In this document: positions 11,019 through 20,249 of the stretch, piece after piece | Numbering within the stretch: the stretch's first letter is position 1 | Layout: every line of letters starts with the position of its first letter | Assembly: GCF_016545825.1 (NCBI RefSeq) | Contig: NC_052613.1 | Span: 1,178,001-1,242,000, forward strand | DNA: 64,000 nt | From: Eucalyptus grandis | Taxonomy: Eukaryota; Streptophyta; Magnoliopsida; Myrtales; Myrtaceae | Direction: 5' to 3' | The notes under the pieces: model-generated | Told to the model about the DNA's origin: nothing | What the model saw: only the letters and a program-made list of their open reading frames with translations | Database searches by the model: none | Translations under genes and position numbers: made by a program

Positions 11019-11651
11019 TTTCGGTCGGATCGCTCCAGAAAACACCTCTCTCTCTCTCTCTCTCTCTATCATTCACACGTGCCAGAGTCGACGACGATCG
11101 AATCGCTTGTGTCAGAACCCCGAATTCCGTCCGCCAGAGCTTTAGAGATGTACTCCCAGATACCAAGAATCGTCGAAAACAAGCTCTGCTTGCATGCTCC
11201 CGTGAAAAGAGCAGAAACAAAGCTTTGATTTTGAATTCTGGATGTACATTAAACAGCTGAAATCTCAAAGACCCATCTCGGTGATTCCTTGAAATTTATG
11301 AAATTTAATAGAAATTCTATATTTGGGGAGCCGAGGCCGGATCGACGTCAAGATCCAGTGAGAACCCGTTTTGGAAATCCCCGTGAACGATGAGCGATGA
11401 CCCATCTCTTGTCATCGCTTGGAGATTTAGCAAGAACCACAAACGTCCCACCTCATCTTTCCAGCAATTTTTCCCGAAGATCTTCCCGAGAAAAGTTACA
11501 GAGGGAGGAAAATTCATGAATTTGTGTGTTTACAATCTCTATCTTCGATCTGGGTTGCGTGGATTTTTCCCAGATGATCAAGAATAACGAATCTATGGAA
11601 CGAAAAAAGACAAGGGAAAAAGGGAACGAATGAGCGTGTAAAGAATGTGAA
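11019..11651. other. Region after copy B and 3' flank of the methyltransferase gene; no gene assigned
   Basis: A CT microsatellite at 11045-11069 follows the TATA-like element of copy B, and a short plus-strand ORF starts at 11147 (MYSQIPRIVENKLCLHAPVK, 26 codons). It looks like a leader exon, but no downstream coding exon was found. The rest may be the 3' UTR of the minus-strand methyltransferase gene. Confidence 0.35.
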
Positions 11652-12454
11652 TCACGACCTGCGGCTTTGCTGCTTCGTCTTCTTCCTGAAAACGACCTCA
11701 GTGTCGAGGCCGAACCCGTCGATGCTCCTCGACTCCACCAGCTCCGACTCCCGGAACATCTCCACCAGCGGATCCAGGCTGTAAAGGTCGTTGGCCGAGT
11801 ACTTGTCCGTCCGGTGCCGGACCGTCACGTGCAGCACGCAGATCCCCCGGGCCGCAGCGTCCGCTCCACCTCCCCGACGAACTTCCAGGGGTACAGCGCG
11901 TGGTCGAACACGTTCGAGAACTCGAAGTCGAACGTCGCGTTCGGGAAGGGCTGCGCGTGGAAGTCGCCCTCCACCACCAGCGGCGGGCGGGGCACCAGAT
12001 CGATCCCGATCGAGTCGTTCACGCCCACCAGCTTCAGCGCCGCCACCTCCTGGCCGACCCGCGCCCCGATGGAGAGCGCCCTCCACGACTCGGCGAGGAG
12101 GCCGCGGCGCTTCAGGCTGTCGAAGAAGCGGGCGAAGACGCGGACCTTGCGGTCCCAGTCGCGGGTGGTCCAGATCTTGCGGAGGTTGGGGTTGAGCGTC
12201 TTGTTGAGCTGGTGCTGGATGTAGGCCTCGTAGGAGGTGTACCCGGAGCGGATTCGGATGCCGCCGCCCCCGCCGCCGCCGCCGCCGGAGACGGCACCGG
12301 AGGAGGCGGGCGGCGGGTGGGCGGCGGCGGAGGGGCTACGGCGGAGGGGGGTTTGGGAGGAGAGGAGGAGGAGGACGACGGAGAGGGAGAGGAGGAGGGA
12401 GAGGGCGAAGGGCTTGAGGAGGAGAGGCAGCTTGGAGATGGCGAGGACTCTCAT
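11652..12454 (-). CDS. Plant SAM-dependent methyltransferase, membrane-anchored, single frameshift
   Basis: Predicted methyltransferase of the class annotated in plants as S-adenosyl-L-methionine-dependent methyltransferase superfamily (like At4g24805); substrate unknown. ATG 12454 opens an N-terminal hydrophobic anchor (residues about 8-32, LLLKPFALSLLLSLSVVLLL) and a Gly-rich linker. YEAYIQHQLNKTLNPNLRKIW follows, then the SAM-binding motif I region ALSIGARVGQEVAALK with acidic IGIDLVP after it, then FSNVFDHALYPWKFVGEVERTLRPGG. Here the frame shifts by one base in a run of five C (plus strand, 11844-11848). The next frame continues as CVLHVTVRHRTDKYSANDLYSLDPLV to a stop at 11652. Both halves otherwise look intact, giving about 267 residues if one base is missing. 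Either a recent loss-of-function change or a sequencing error in the homopolymer. Confidence 0.8.
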
Positions 12455-12640
12455 GTCTGCATGAAGAGATAGAGAGAAAGAAAGAGAGAGGATGATGTAT
12501 TTGTATGGGAGAGTTTTTTGTTTCCGAGTGAGGTTTTGTCTTTTGTTCTTTTCGATTTGGGAAGATGTACTCTCGCCGGGGTGGGTGTTTTGTTTTCACT
12601 TTTGGCAACTTCCCAAATACAAACCCCCTTGAGTTTGATT
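12455..12640 (-). promoter_or_regulatory. 5' UTR/promoter of the methyltransferase gene
   Basis: GA-rich leader (AGAGAGAAAGAAAGAGAGAGG, read on plus at about 12470-12490) directly upstream of the ATG, typical of plant core promoters of the CT-rich type. No clear TATA box. Confidence 0.35.
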
Positions 12641-12649
12641 TGGAAAAAA

Positions 12650-13735
12650 AAAGGAAAAAGGGGAAAAAGGGGAAATCCTATAGATTAACCATATTTTTAC
12701 TTGTCACGGGTTGAAACTTTTCTAGTCGAGGACAGCCCATACGGCGCCTGATGAGTCGGAACACCAGGCCTGCCTTCTCTTGATAGGCCGTTTGCAAGGA
12801 CGGTATGGTCATCGCATTCTCATCTTTGATTGAACTACACTCAATATAATTCCAATATCCAATCCCTCGAGCAAAACATACAGAGCACTTCAGTTTGGGC
12901 TTGGGCAACAATTAGTTTTGTCTTTTGATAGGGGGGAAAAAGAAATAGGACCATCATCACAAGAAAGACGTTAGCTCCAGACCAATTTGCGCACGAGAAA
13001 GTAACCCCACTATTAAAGATCCTCTAAGATAATAATAATTTCGATCTTCGATTCGTAACACGAATATTCTGAGGTCATTCTCACAAACCAATTGTATCAA
13101 CCCTTCTGTATATCTCACACACTTCAACCCAATGCCAGAAACTCTAATTTCAGCCCACAATTGTATCAACCCTTCTACATATGGTGATACTCTCCTCCAC
13201 CCAATTGTCCCAAGCCCTTGTTGCTGAGTATTATGTTGCTCACTTAACGTTTTTGACAATCATTTTCACTTCCTTGGGACTTACATGAATGACAACACTT
13301 GGCCAACAAAGCATGTCACTCTCTCCATCGATTGCTTCCTCTGATCAAAACACATTAGTGAATCTCCAGTCACTTGGGCCTTCCTTAACAAGTGTGGCAT
13401 CCCAACCAAATACGCTCTCTCAACAACACTTTCTTTTGCCAACTAGATTTCTCTTGATCTTAGCAAATCAAGGAAGGTTTTTTCTTCTTGTAGGAAACAT
13501 GGCAACAAATCTCTTCTTTGCATCCACCCAAAAATTTTGGAATATCTACATGGATACCATCTCTACTTTCCTACCCAAGGACAGCCCTATACAACGCTTG
13601 ATGAGCTAGAATAGCAAGCCAATTTGCCCTTGATAAACCATTCTTAAAAACAATATGGCAAATTGCATCCTTATCACTAACCGTATCATGCCTAATTTAC
13701 TTCAAAAGATTTCCGGCACACTTGATCTTAGCAAA
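12650..13735. repeat. Decayed repeat DNA with duplicated blocks; no gene assigned
   Basis: Similar blocks occur at about 12700-12810 and 13570-13665 (GAGGACAGCCC..ATAC, then TTGATAGGCCGTTT / TTGATAAACCATTC), and CCAATTGTATCAACCCTTCT appears twice (about 13085 and 13155). CGTATCATGCCTAATTTACT at about 13682 recurs at about 17857, so parts are shared with 17850-18130. Minus-strand reading gives pieces such as GLSRANWLAILAHQA that may be old retroelement or gene debris. I could not name the family. Confidence 0.4.
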
Positions 13736-14460
13736 AACAAAAAAAGGACAGGTTTTTTTGTTTTTTTGTTTCTAACGAAATTCTTTTGAAAAGAACACTT
13801 TCGACGGAACACAAAACCAAAGAAACAAAAGAACAAAATCGGAACAAAGGCGACGAACTCTTCTCCTTCGTGCGTGCTCGTCGCTCCTCTCGTCGGCTGA
13901 AGCTTCCGGCTCCCACTCGGCTGACTTCTCCGGCGACTCCTCACCCGGTGACTCCAGGTATGGTTTGGCGCGACAGATACGGCTCGCTCGAGCCTTGAGC
14001 GAGCGTTGTTCGCCCAGATTTGCCGCGCCGAAGGGGGAGCAACGCTCGCTCGAGAGCGAGCTCGAGCTGCAGCTCGATCTGCAGCTGCTCGAGCTCCCCT
14101 TCGCTCGAGCAGCAGCTCCAGTGATGCGGCGGCGCAGCTCGGAGACGACCGAGGCGGCGGCGCGGGATCGAGGGAGGGAAGTGGGAGCGGCGGGAGTGAT
14201 GCGGCGGAAGGCGGAAACCGCCGAAAAAGCCGGCGCGGTCCGGTGTGAAGAGGAGGAGGTGTTTCCAAGCGGCGACGGCGGCGATGCCGGCGTCGCGTTG
14301 AGGAGCGAAGAGGAATCGGAGAGTAACGGAGGGCGAGGGGTGGGGCGACAGGTGATGAGGCGATCGAGCATGGTGGCGAAGCAAGTGATCAGCATCGAAT
14401 CTGCTCTTTGGCTTGGGGTTCGTCTCTCAGCTCTGGGTGGATACCCTCGGTAAGTGATGG
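13736..14460. mobile_element. GC-rich element-like block with T-rich 'gtttc/gaaac' shoulder
   Basis: Begins with runs of A/T and repeats of GTTTTTTTGTTTC and GAAACAAAAGAAC, like the shoulder of the Harbinger-like element at 53973, followed by a GC-rich core in which CTCGAGC repeats (about 13980-14110). ORFs in many frames are compositional. Ends and target duplication not found, so class is unproven. Confidence 0.35.
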
Positions 14461-15809
14461 AATTCTTCATCTTGGTTCGTGTAGCAAAACCTCGCGTGCC
14501 TGCAGAAGATTGTCCATTGAAAAATTTAGGTGGGTTGTGCTGTAACAGGTGACTTTGAACGGTAACGAAGGCTTAAAAGTGTTGTCCTTATAACAACTCA
14601 TGGAGTTTACTAGTATTCGTCTTGGTTCTTGTAGTTTTCTGTTGTCTGTTGTGGGAAGCAAAAGTCGAAGTTATCTCTAGAAGTGTCGACGCTTTCTGGG
14701 TAAGGTTCCGTCCGACCACCCCATCTGTCTTCGATCGCGCTCGACACTTGGCCGTCCTTCTTCGTTTGGTTCTCTCGTCGTTGCTGCGTGCTGTTTCCGT
14801 TTAGTTTGATTCCCTGGTCAATTTGGTCGCTGCGCTGCGGGCTCTTGTTGTGAACTTGATCGTGCTTGCGCGTTGACTTCAGCGGGGTCTTGAGTTGGGG
14901 TTGGAGTGTTGGAGTGGGGGCGTGGCGGTTCTGGTTCTGCATGTCATCCGGTCAGTCGAACCTCTTTCGACCGTGTGGTCTAGACCGTTCTTGATCGCCT
15001 CGTGAAGTTCTTCGTTGGAATTCCCTTGCTGTATTGATGGCCAAATTAGAAGTGGCGGGACCCGTTTTGCCCTTTCTTGAACCGTCAATACTGTTCTAAG
15101 CACGACAAGAGTTGGTGTGAGTTCGTTGTGTGTATTTGTTAACTGAATCGGGAATACTTCCTTTATTCTAATCTTACTGTCTGCAAAATTTAAATGCTTT
15201 CCTGCTGGAAAATGAACCTTTGGTTTTGGAGCTTTTAGGCGTCTCAGTTCAGCGCTTTTTTGGGTTTTTGTGGAACCGTACATCGTGTGAGGCCTAACCT
15301 GACTAAGTGACTATATTGGAGATTGGGTGCTGAAAGGAGGATTGTTGAATGGGTTTCACTGTTGACGTTTGTCTGAACTGCTGTCTGGTTTGTTTCCTTG
15401 GGGAATGGCCACAGACTAAGATATGCTAGAGATTCTTCTTTTACTCAAAATGGGTATGTCAATAAATGTTCTTCAATGCTTGTGTATTAATTCGTTGGGG
15501 ATGCCAAGAAGTTTTTTGAAGCCTCTAGTTTCTTTTTGATTTTGACTATGTTTCATCACAGTATAGAGTGGACCTTTAGATTAGCAAAACCTTAGTCTTA
15601 TCTGAGAGGGGTGATGGTTGTCAAACTTGTAATCTCAAATGAGTGACGTGTGTTAATATTGGTAGAAAAGTTGTACTTTTTTGAATCATGCTAACTGCTC
15701 TATTATGTACCATATTCTTTATGTACCATATTCTTTGCAGATTTATTCTGTCTGTCTGTCTTCATTCTCTTCTTTTTGTGGAAGTTTATAATGCTTTAGA
15801 AATTTACAG
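14461..15809. other. Non-coding stretch 5' of the TCHQD remnant
   Basis: T-rich, intron-like DNA running into a TTTACAG/G acceptor at about 15809. I searched for the missing first TCHQD exon (GST thioredoxin-fold N-terminus) here and did not see it. It may be the ancestral first intron and leader of that gene. Confidence 0.4.
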
Positions 15810-16440
15810 GTATATAGAGAGAATTGCAGTTGTCTCTGTTAATAATGATAGCATCGCCTTCAGCAGTGATGACGCTATCTCAATGGATGTAAAATACAGG
15901 AGTGGAATCCAAAGTTTTTCACATTATCCCACGTCCCTGAGAAGTATCGGCAAGCAGTGTCCAAGTTTTTTAGAGAGTCTTGATTGCTCGGATGGCCGAA
16001 ACCTGGCAAGTTCCTACCACCGCAAGCTAAAAGAGGCATATCACAATCGAAGAGAAGCTGAGAGACCCAGAGGTTGTAAGGCGGAGCAAGGAACATCTAA
16101 TCAGACTTGATGAAATTGAGGACAGTTTGAGCAAGACTTATATTGCAGGGGAAGAGTTCAGCATGGCAGACAGGTTGAGCAAGACGGCTTATATTGCAGG
16201 GGAAGAGTTCAGCATGGCAGACGTAATGTTCATTCCGGTGCTAGCTCGTTTGGCACTCTTGAATTTGGAAGACGAGTATATAAACAGCAGGCCAAACATG
16301 GCCAAATACTGGAGTTTGGTTCAGCAAAGGCCTTCCTACAAAAAGTGATAGGAAGATACTTTGGCGGCTGGAGGAAGTACAGGACCCTGGCTAAAACTTG
16401 GTGCTTCATTTGGTTGAGGAACACGCTGAAGAAGTATTAA
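15810..16440 (+). pseudogene. TCHQD: TCHQD-class glutathione S-transferase, 5'-truncated and frameshifted
   Basis: TCHQD is a plant GST class related to tetrachloro-hydroquinone dehalogenases; the helical C-terminal domain is what survives. From 15810: YIERIAVVSVNND, EWNPKFFTLSHVPEKYRQAV (about 15905-15960), YHRKLKEAYHN, then a duplicated YIAGEEFSMAD block, VMFIPVLARLALLNLEDEYI, RPNMAKYWSLVQQRPSYKK, and in a new frame GRYFGGWRKYRTLAKTWCF to a stop at about 16440. At least three frame changes (near 15905, near 15990 and at 16343) and the absent glutathione-binding exon make it non-functional. A 48-base unit at 16127-16174 is repeated at 16175-16225. Confidence 0.85.
16127..16225 (+). repeat. 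Tandem duplication of 48/51 bases inside the TCHQD remnant
   Basis: TTGAGCAAGAC..TATATTGCAGGGGAAGAGTTCA and the following bases occur twice in a row; the second unit has three extra bases (GGC region). It keeps frame and so doubles the YIAGEEFSMAD peptide. Confidence 0.85.
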
Positions 16441-17284
16441 CTTCTTTGTAGGAATATCTCAAAACTGTAAAAAGGAGGGTGGGGAAAGTTTTGGCTGTGA
16501 AAAGTCTTTAGGCAAAATTTACCTTTTGAATTGCTGTAAATAGGTTCTGTAGTGTTTCCTCTCTTAGTGTTGAAAGAGCAGGCAGTTGAATTTTTTCATG
16601 TACTGGACTGCTTTCTGTTCTGTATTCCCTTTAAGGTTGAAATAATTATGTAGAAAACAAGCATGTTATGAAAATAAAAAATTGTAAAGGTTCGATTATT
16701 TTGATTGCAAGCAGTGAACTTCATTGAGTTTGCAGTCTTAGAGCACAGTTCATCCGTATTCTAGATCTTTAAGATTCCTGATCTTTAGTAAAAGTTGGTG
16801 CAAGTTAGTATATCATAAGGCAGAGTAATGCTGCTGTAATTAGATGTCAAGAGTTATGAGCAAAAGAGAGTTGATTGAAGCACTCCCTTGGCGAACCGCA
16901 ACGATTCCATATCTGAGTCCCGGATGAGGGACCAGGCCACACATCTTGTGAATAGCTTGGACCGACAGACAGGCAAGGATTGGAGAGACAGAGCACTTCC
17001 TCTGGCGTCTCTATAAAGTGGCTCTACTTCCTGAAAGCTTTTCAGATAGCAGTCCGCATCAGCTGCCCCGGCATAATTTTGGGAAGCAAGGTCTTCGCAC
17101 ATGGCCAGTGAACGACATTTCATTGGAGGGATCTGCCATTCTTTCCCTAACCTGAACGCCTGACCCTTGTTCTGGCATTACTTTCCAGATTACAATGAAT
17201 TGCACAAGTGAATAATTCCATATTGTTGCTAATTGCTGTCGCAACAGCCACATTGCGCATCTCTCGAAGCAACTCAAGGCGGCG
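16441..17284. other. 3' flank of TCHQD remnant and an unassigned minus-strand remnant
   Basis: 16441-16700 looks like the former 3' UTR (AATAAAA near 16673). At 16854-17277 two overlapping minus-strand ORFs (89 and 72 codons) look like one broken exon (SLAMCEDLASQNYAGAADAD in one frame). I do not recognise a family. Confidence 0.3.
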
Positions 17285-18238
17285 TATGTTTCAAGAACAA
17301 TTTCATGATTAAAGAAAATAATTTTTTTCGAAATAATTTTCCAAGAAAATGTCCATTTTCAAGTTAGAAAATTTATTTTTTTAACTTTGAGTATACATGT
17401 ATCTTTGACCATAATCATTTTTAGCCAACTAAACAAATGAAATTTCAGAAAACTAGTTGGCAGCGAATATTTTTACTTGAGTAAAAGCAAAAAGAACAAT
17501 TATTCGATTGGCTGCGTTGCCTAGAAAAAAAAAAAAGTAACTAGTTCATGTTGAGATGTATGAAATTTTCGTTTAAGGGCGCACATATGAGCATGTTGAA
17601 AAAATTTGATACAAAACATTTTCTACGAAATATGCTATATGATCATGCTAAAAATGTTTGTCTTCACTAACCATGAACAAAATAAAATTAATGAGCATTT
17701 CATAATTTAGAATTCAATATCAATTTTAAACTTTATTAAAAAAATTAAAAATAAAAAATAAAAAATAAAACAGAAATTTTTTGCATCCTTATTCTAGGAA
17801 CACATGTTTCTATTCTTTTTTTTATTCCAAGAACAGTTTTTTACACTTACCAAACGTATCATGCCTAATTTACTTCAGGCATTTAGTCCCTCAAGCAAGA
17901 CAAATTGATCACTCCATTACAAAAACCAATTTCAGCCTATTTGGCCATTGTCAGGAAAGCAGTGTCAACTCCTAATTAATTTATGCATGGGAAGCCAATT
18001 TTTAGAGATCTTTTGAAATAATAATCATCACATCCCTGAATTTCTGGCACGCACACTCTAACGCTACTTCCCCGAACCAGTTGTATTAACCCTTTTACGT
18101 CTTCCACACTTCACCTTGATTGCTCAATGCTCCACCTTTCGGCCCGTATCGGTATGAGAGAAATCGAACCATGACAAATGCACTTTGCATCCTCCTATAA
18201 ACATTGGGACGACAAAATTGCAAAATGAATTTTGTTCT
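17285..18238. other. AT-rich intergenic DNA with MITE-like and shared repeat blocks
   Basis: 17285-17480 has the GAAAATAATTTT/TTTTCCAAG motif style of the MITEs at 34520, 40832 and 42045. 17850-18130 shares CGTATCATGCCTAATTTACT and CCTTTTACGTCTTCCACACTT-type blocks with 13080-13700. No gene. Confidence 0.4.
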
Positions 18239-18705
18239 TACGACTAAGGGAAAAGTACAAAAAAAAAAAAAAATTTTAATCCTATTATATTTGTATTATT
18301 TTAATCATAAACTTTTTAATTAAACTAAATCTCCTTCTAAAAGAAATTAATGATTAATTTTATTTAGTCTTAAACATTTTTACATTGGAACTAATTCAAT
18401 CCATCCAGCCAATTTATGCCAGAAATTGTTGGCATGGATGCCGACCGTCTTACGTAGCATGACTAGACGGCCACATTGACAATTTTTTAATAATTTTTCA
18501 AATTTTTTATTAATAAAAAGAAATCTCAATATCAACATTAGTCATGTCACAGAAGGCCAGGCATCCACATCATTGATGTTCGGCCTAAATTGATCAAATA
18601 GATTGAATTGGTACTAATTTGAAAATGTTCAAAATTAAATCGGTTGTATGAAAAGTTTAGGACTGAATTTGTATGAACAATTTTGGTACTTTTTCCTATG
18701 ACTAA
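18239..18705. mobile_element. Mutator-like foldback (MULE-type MITE) with 9-bp target duplication
   Basis: The element at 18248-18696 (449 bases) begins GGGAAAAGTACAAAA and ends TTTTGGTACTTTTTCC, which are inverted. Internal blocks are also inverted (AATTCAATCCATCCAGCC... against ...GATAGATTGAATTGG-type bases near 18600). The flanks are TACGACTAA (18239-18247) and TATGACTAA (18697-18705), a 9-base direct repeat with one mismatch. Nine-base target duplications are the hallmark of Mutator-like elements. No ORF, so non-autonomous. Confidence 0.75.
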
Positions 18706-19639
18706 TGGAAACAATCTTTATCAAAAGACATTTCATCATGTGCATGGTTTTGCTTTATGGTTCCTATTTGCATCTGTATGACACTTTTGGGTTTGGACAC
18801 CAACTCATCGTATATAGAAGGAATGTACCAAAGTACAGAAATGTCAATAAATAACCAAATCAGCATTTTCAACATGAACTAGTAACGACATTATACGGTT
18901 AGAGTTATAATATATGTGTTTTTAAGGAAAGAATTGCATGACACAACAGTAGTCTTGCATTCATGCTGTGCGTACATAAGTCTAGTGACAACTATTCAGA
19001 GGCATTTGAGACTTTGAAAAATTATCACATGAATTACCCATTTCGAACTCTAGTCTTTCTAGCTGTTTTCCCCCTCCCAAGGGCAGGTTCTTATGGTCAT
19101 TTTTGAATATATGGATTGGAGCATCCGTGACCTTGAAGTTTACTCGGTGCAACAATTTACCACCTGCATTAGGTAACAGTCCATTCTGATGTTTCAAGTA
19201 CATGGAATGGAAAGCACGTGAATACAATCCTTTTTACTCTACGAGAACGTGAACATGGACATGGACATGGAGAGGCACTTCCTGAGATGCCTTTTCGATG
19301 GAAAGAGGGCCATAGCTGAAGATATAAGAGGAACATAAAGTGTATTGTTGAAGTTGCCATGCAAGATTCAAAGTTCTGAACTTTCCAGCAGATTGGAAGC
19401 TGAGGCTATTATACACATGTTTATTGAGCCTAAGACTTGCAGAGACTCGTACGTTGACTATTGTCCTGACAGTAGAGAAATTTGATTCTTGCTCTCAACG
19501 TAAGTTCCTCTATATGCCCTACCTCTTCAAATGCTTTAGATGGCATTCCAGACAAATCTGTCAAACGAGGATCAGATGACTCTCCCAACTGATACATGAT
19601 GTACTGATTATTGTTTTCTTCTTCACATCAACGAACTGC
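18706..19639. other. Intergenic DNA, no gene assigned
   Basis: Short minus-strand ORFs (18982-19416) have no recognisable domain and are interrupted. It includes a small GAACATGGACATGGACATGG tandem stretch at about 19250. It may be former 3' flank of the TPR fragment that follows. Confidence 0.35.
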
Positions 19640-19990
19640 TTGACATGGCAACCCCTTTTGTTGACGAGCTCCTGTCTTTGCTCTAGCATGCCATCGAGCT
19701 TGAAGAACAGGAAGAGAAACCTGCCCTGGCCAAGAATTCACCGCCAATTTGATTTGATCATAATGGTAGATTTCGAGTGAGTTCGCAGACATCGCCTTGA
19801 CACATTCATACTGTCTAAGCCACCAGATAGAGATTCACAAAATCCACATGTTAGAAAACTTTTCAGGCGTATCCTCAGCTCAGCTCCAGCCAAATGCCGT
19901 TGGCCCCTTGCATACTATCTTGGCTTCTGATGCCTCCACAATTGAATGCAGGAAGATACCCGGTGGTCAGCAATAATCACAACATCCACA
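19640..19990 (-). pseudogene. Decayed last-exon copy of the TPR (At5g63200-like) gene
   Basis: Nucleotide-level resemblance to the final exon of the TPR gene at 29645-30012, same strand. CATACTGTCTAAGCCACCAG pairs with CATACTGTCCAAGACGCCGG (about 29877). CCTCAGCTCAGCTCCAG..AATGCC pairs with GCTCAGCTCCCGTCAATGCC. CATACTATCTTGGCTTCTGATGCC pairs with TATACTACCTCAGATTGTGATGGC. It ends in a matching CCGGTGGTCAG where the active gene has TGCCTGACC(AT) at its acceptor. Many indels and stops. The LINE at 20250 begins just beyond it. Confidence 0.6.
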
Positions 19991-20249
19991 CTGCAAACAA
20001 GTGAACAGAAAGTCCAGTTTTCAAAGACACAAGAACATAGCCATCTGCACTGTCTTTGCAGCTGCCCTTTCTTTTGCAGTAGATTGCCGAATGCAACGTA
20101 ATAACGTACCTTGAAAATGGCTTCTCTCTCTTTAAAACTCTTGGGAGAGAATATCCCCTCTCTCGTTAGCAGGAGAGATGGCAACAGAGGGCATACATTA
20201 ACTAACGTGCGCCTCCTGACCATTTTCCTTACCAACCGGATATAATCCT

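Noticed and set aside
13289..13609. 106-codon plus-strand ORF
   Set aside because: Lies in repeat debris that partly recurs nearby; no recognised family, no start context or splice support.
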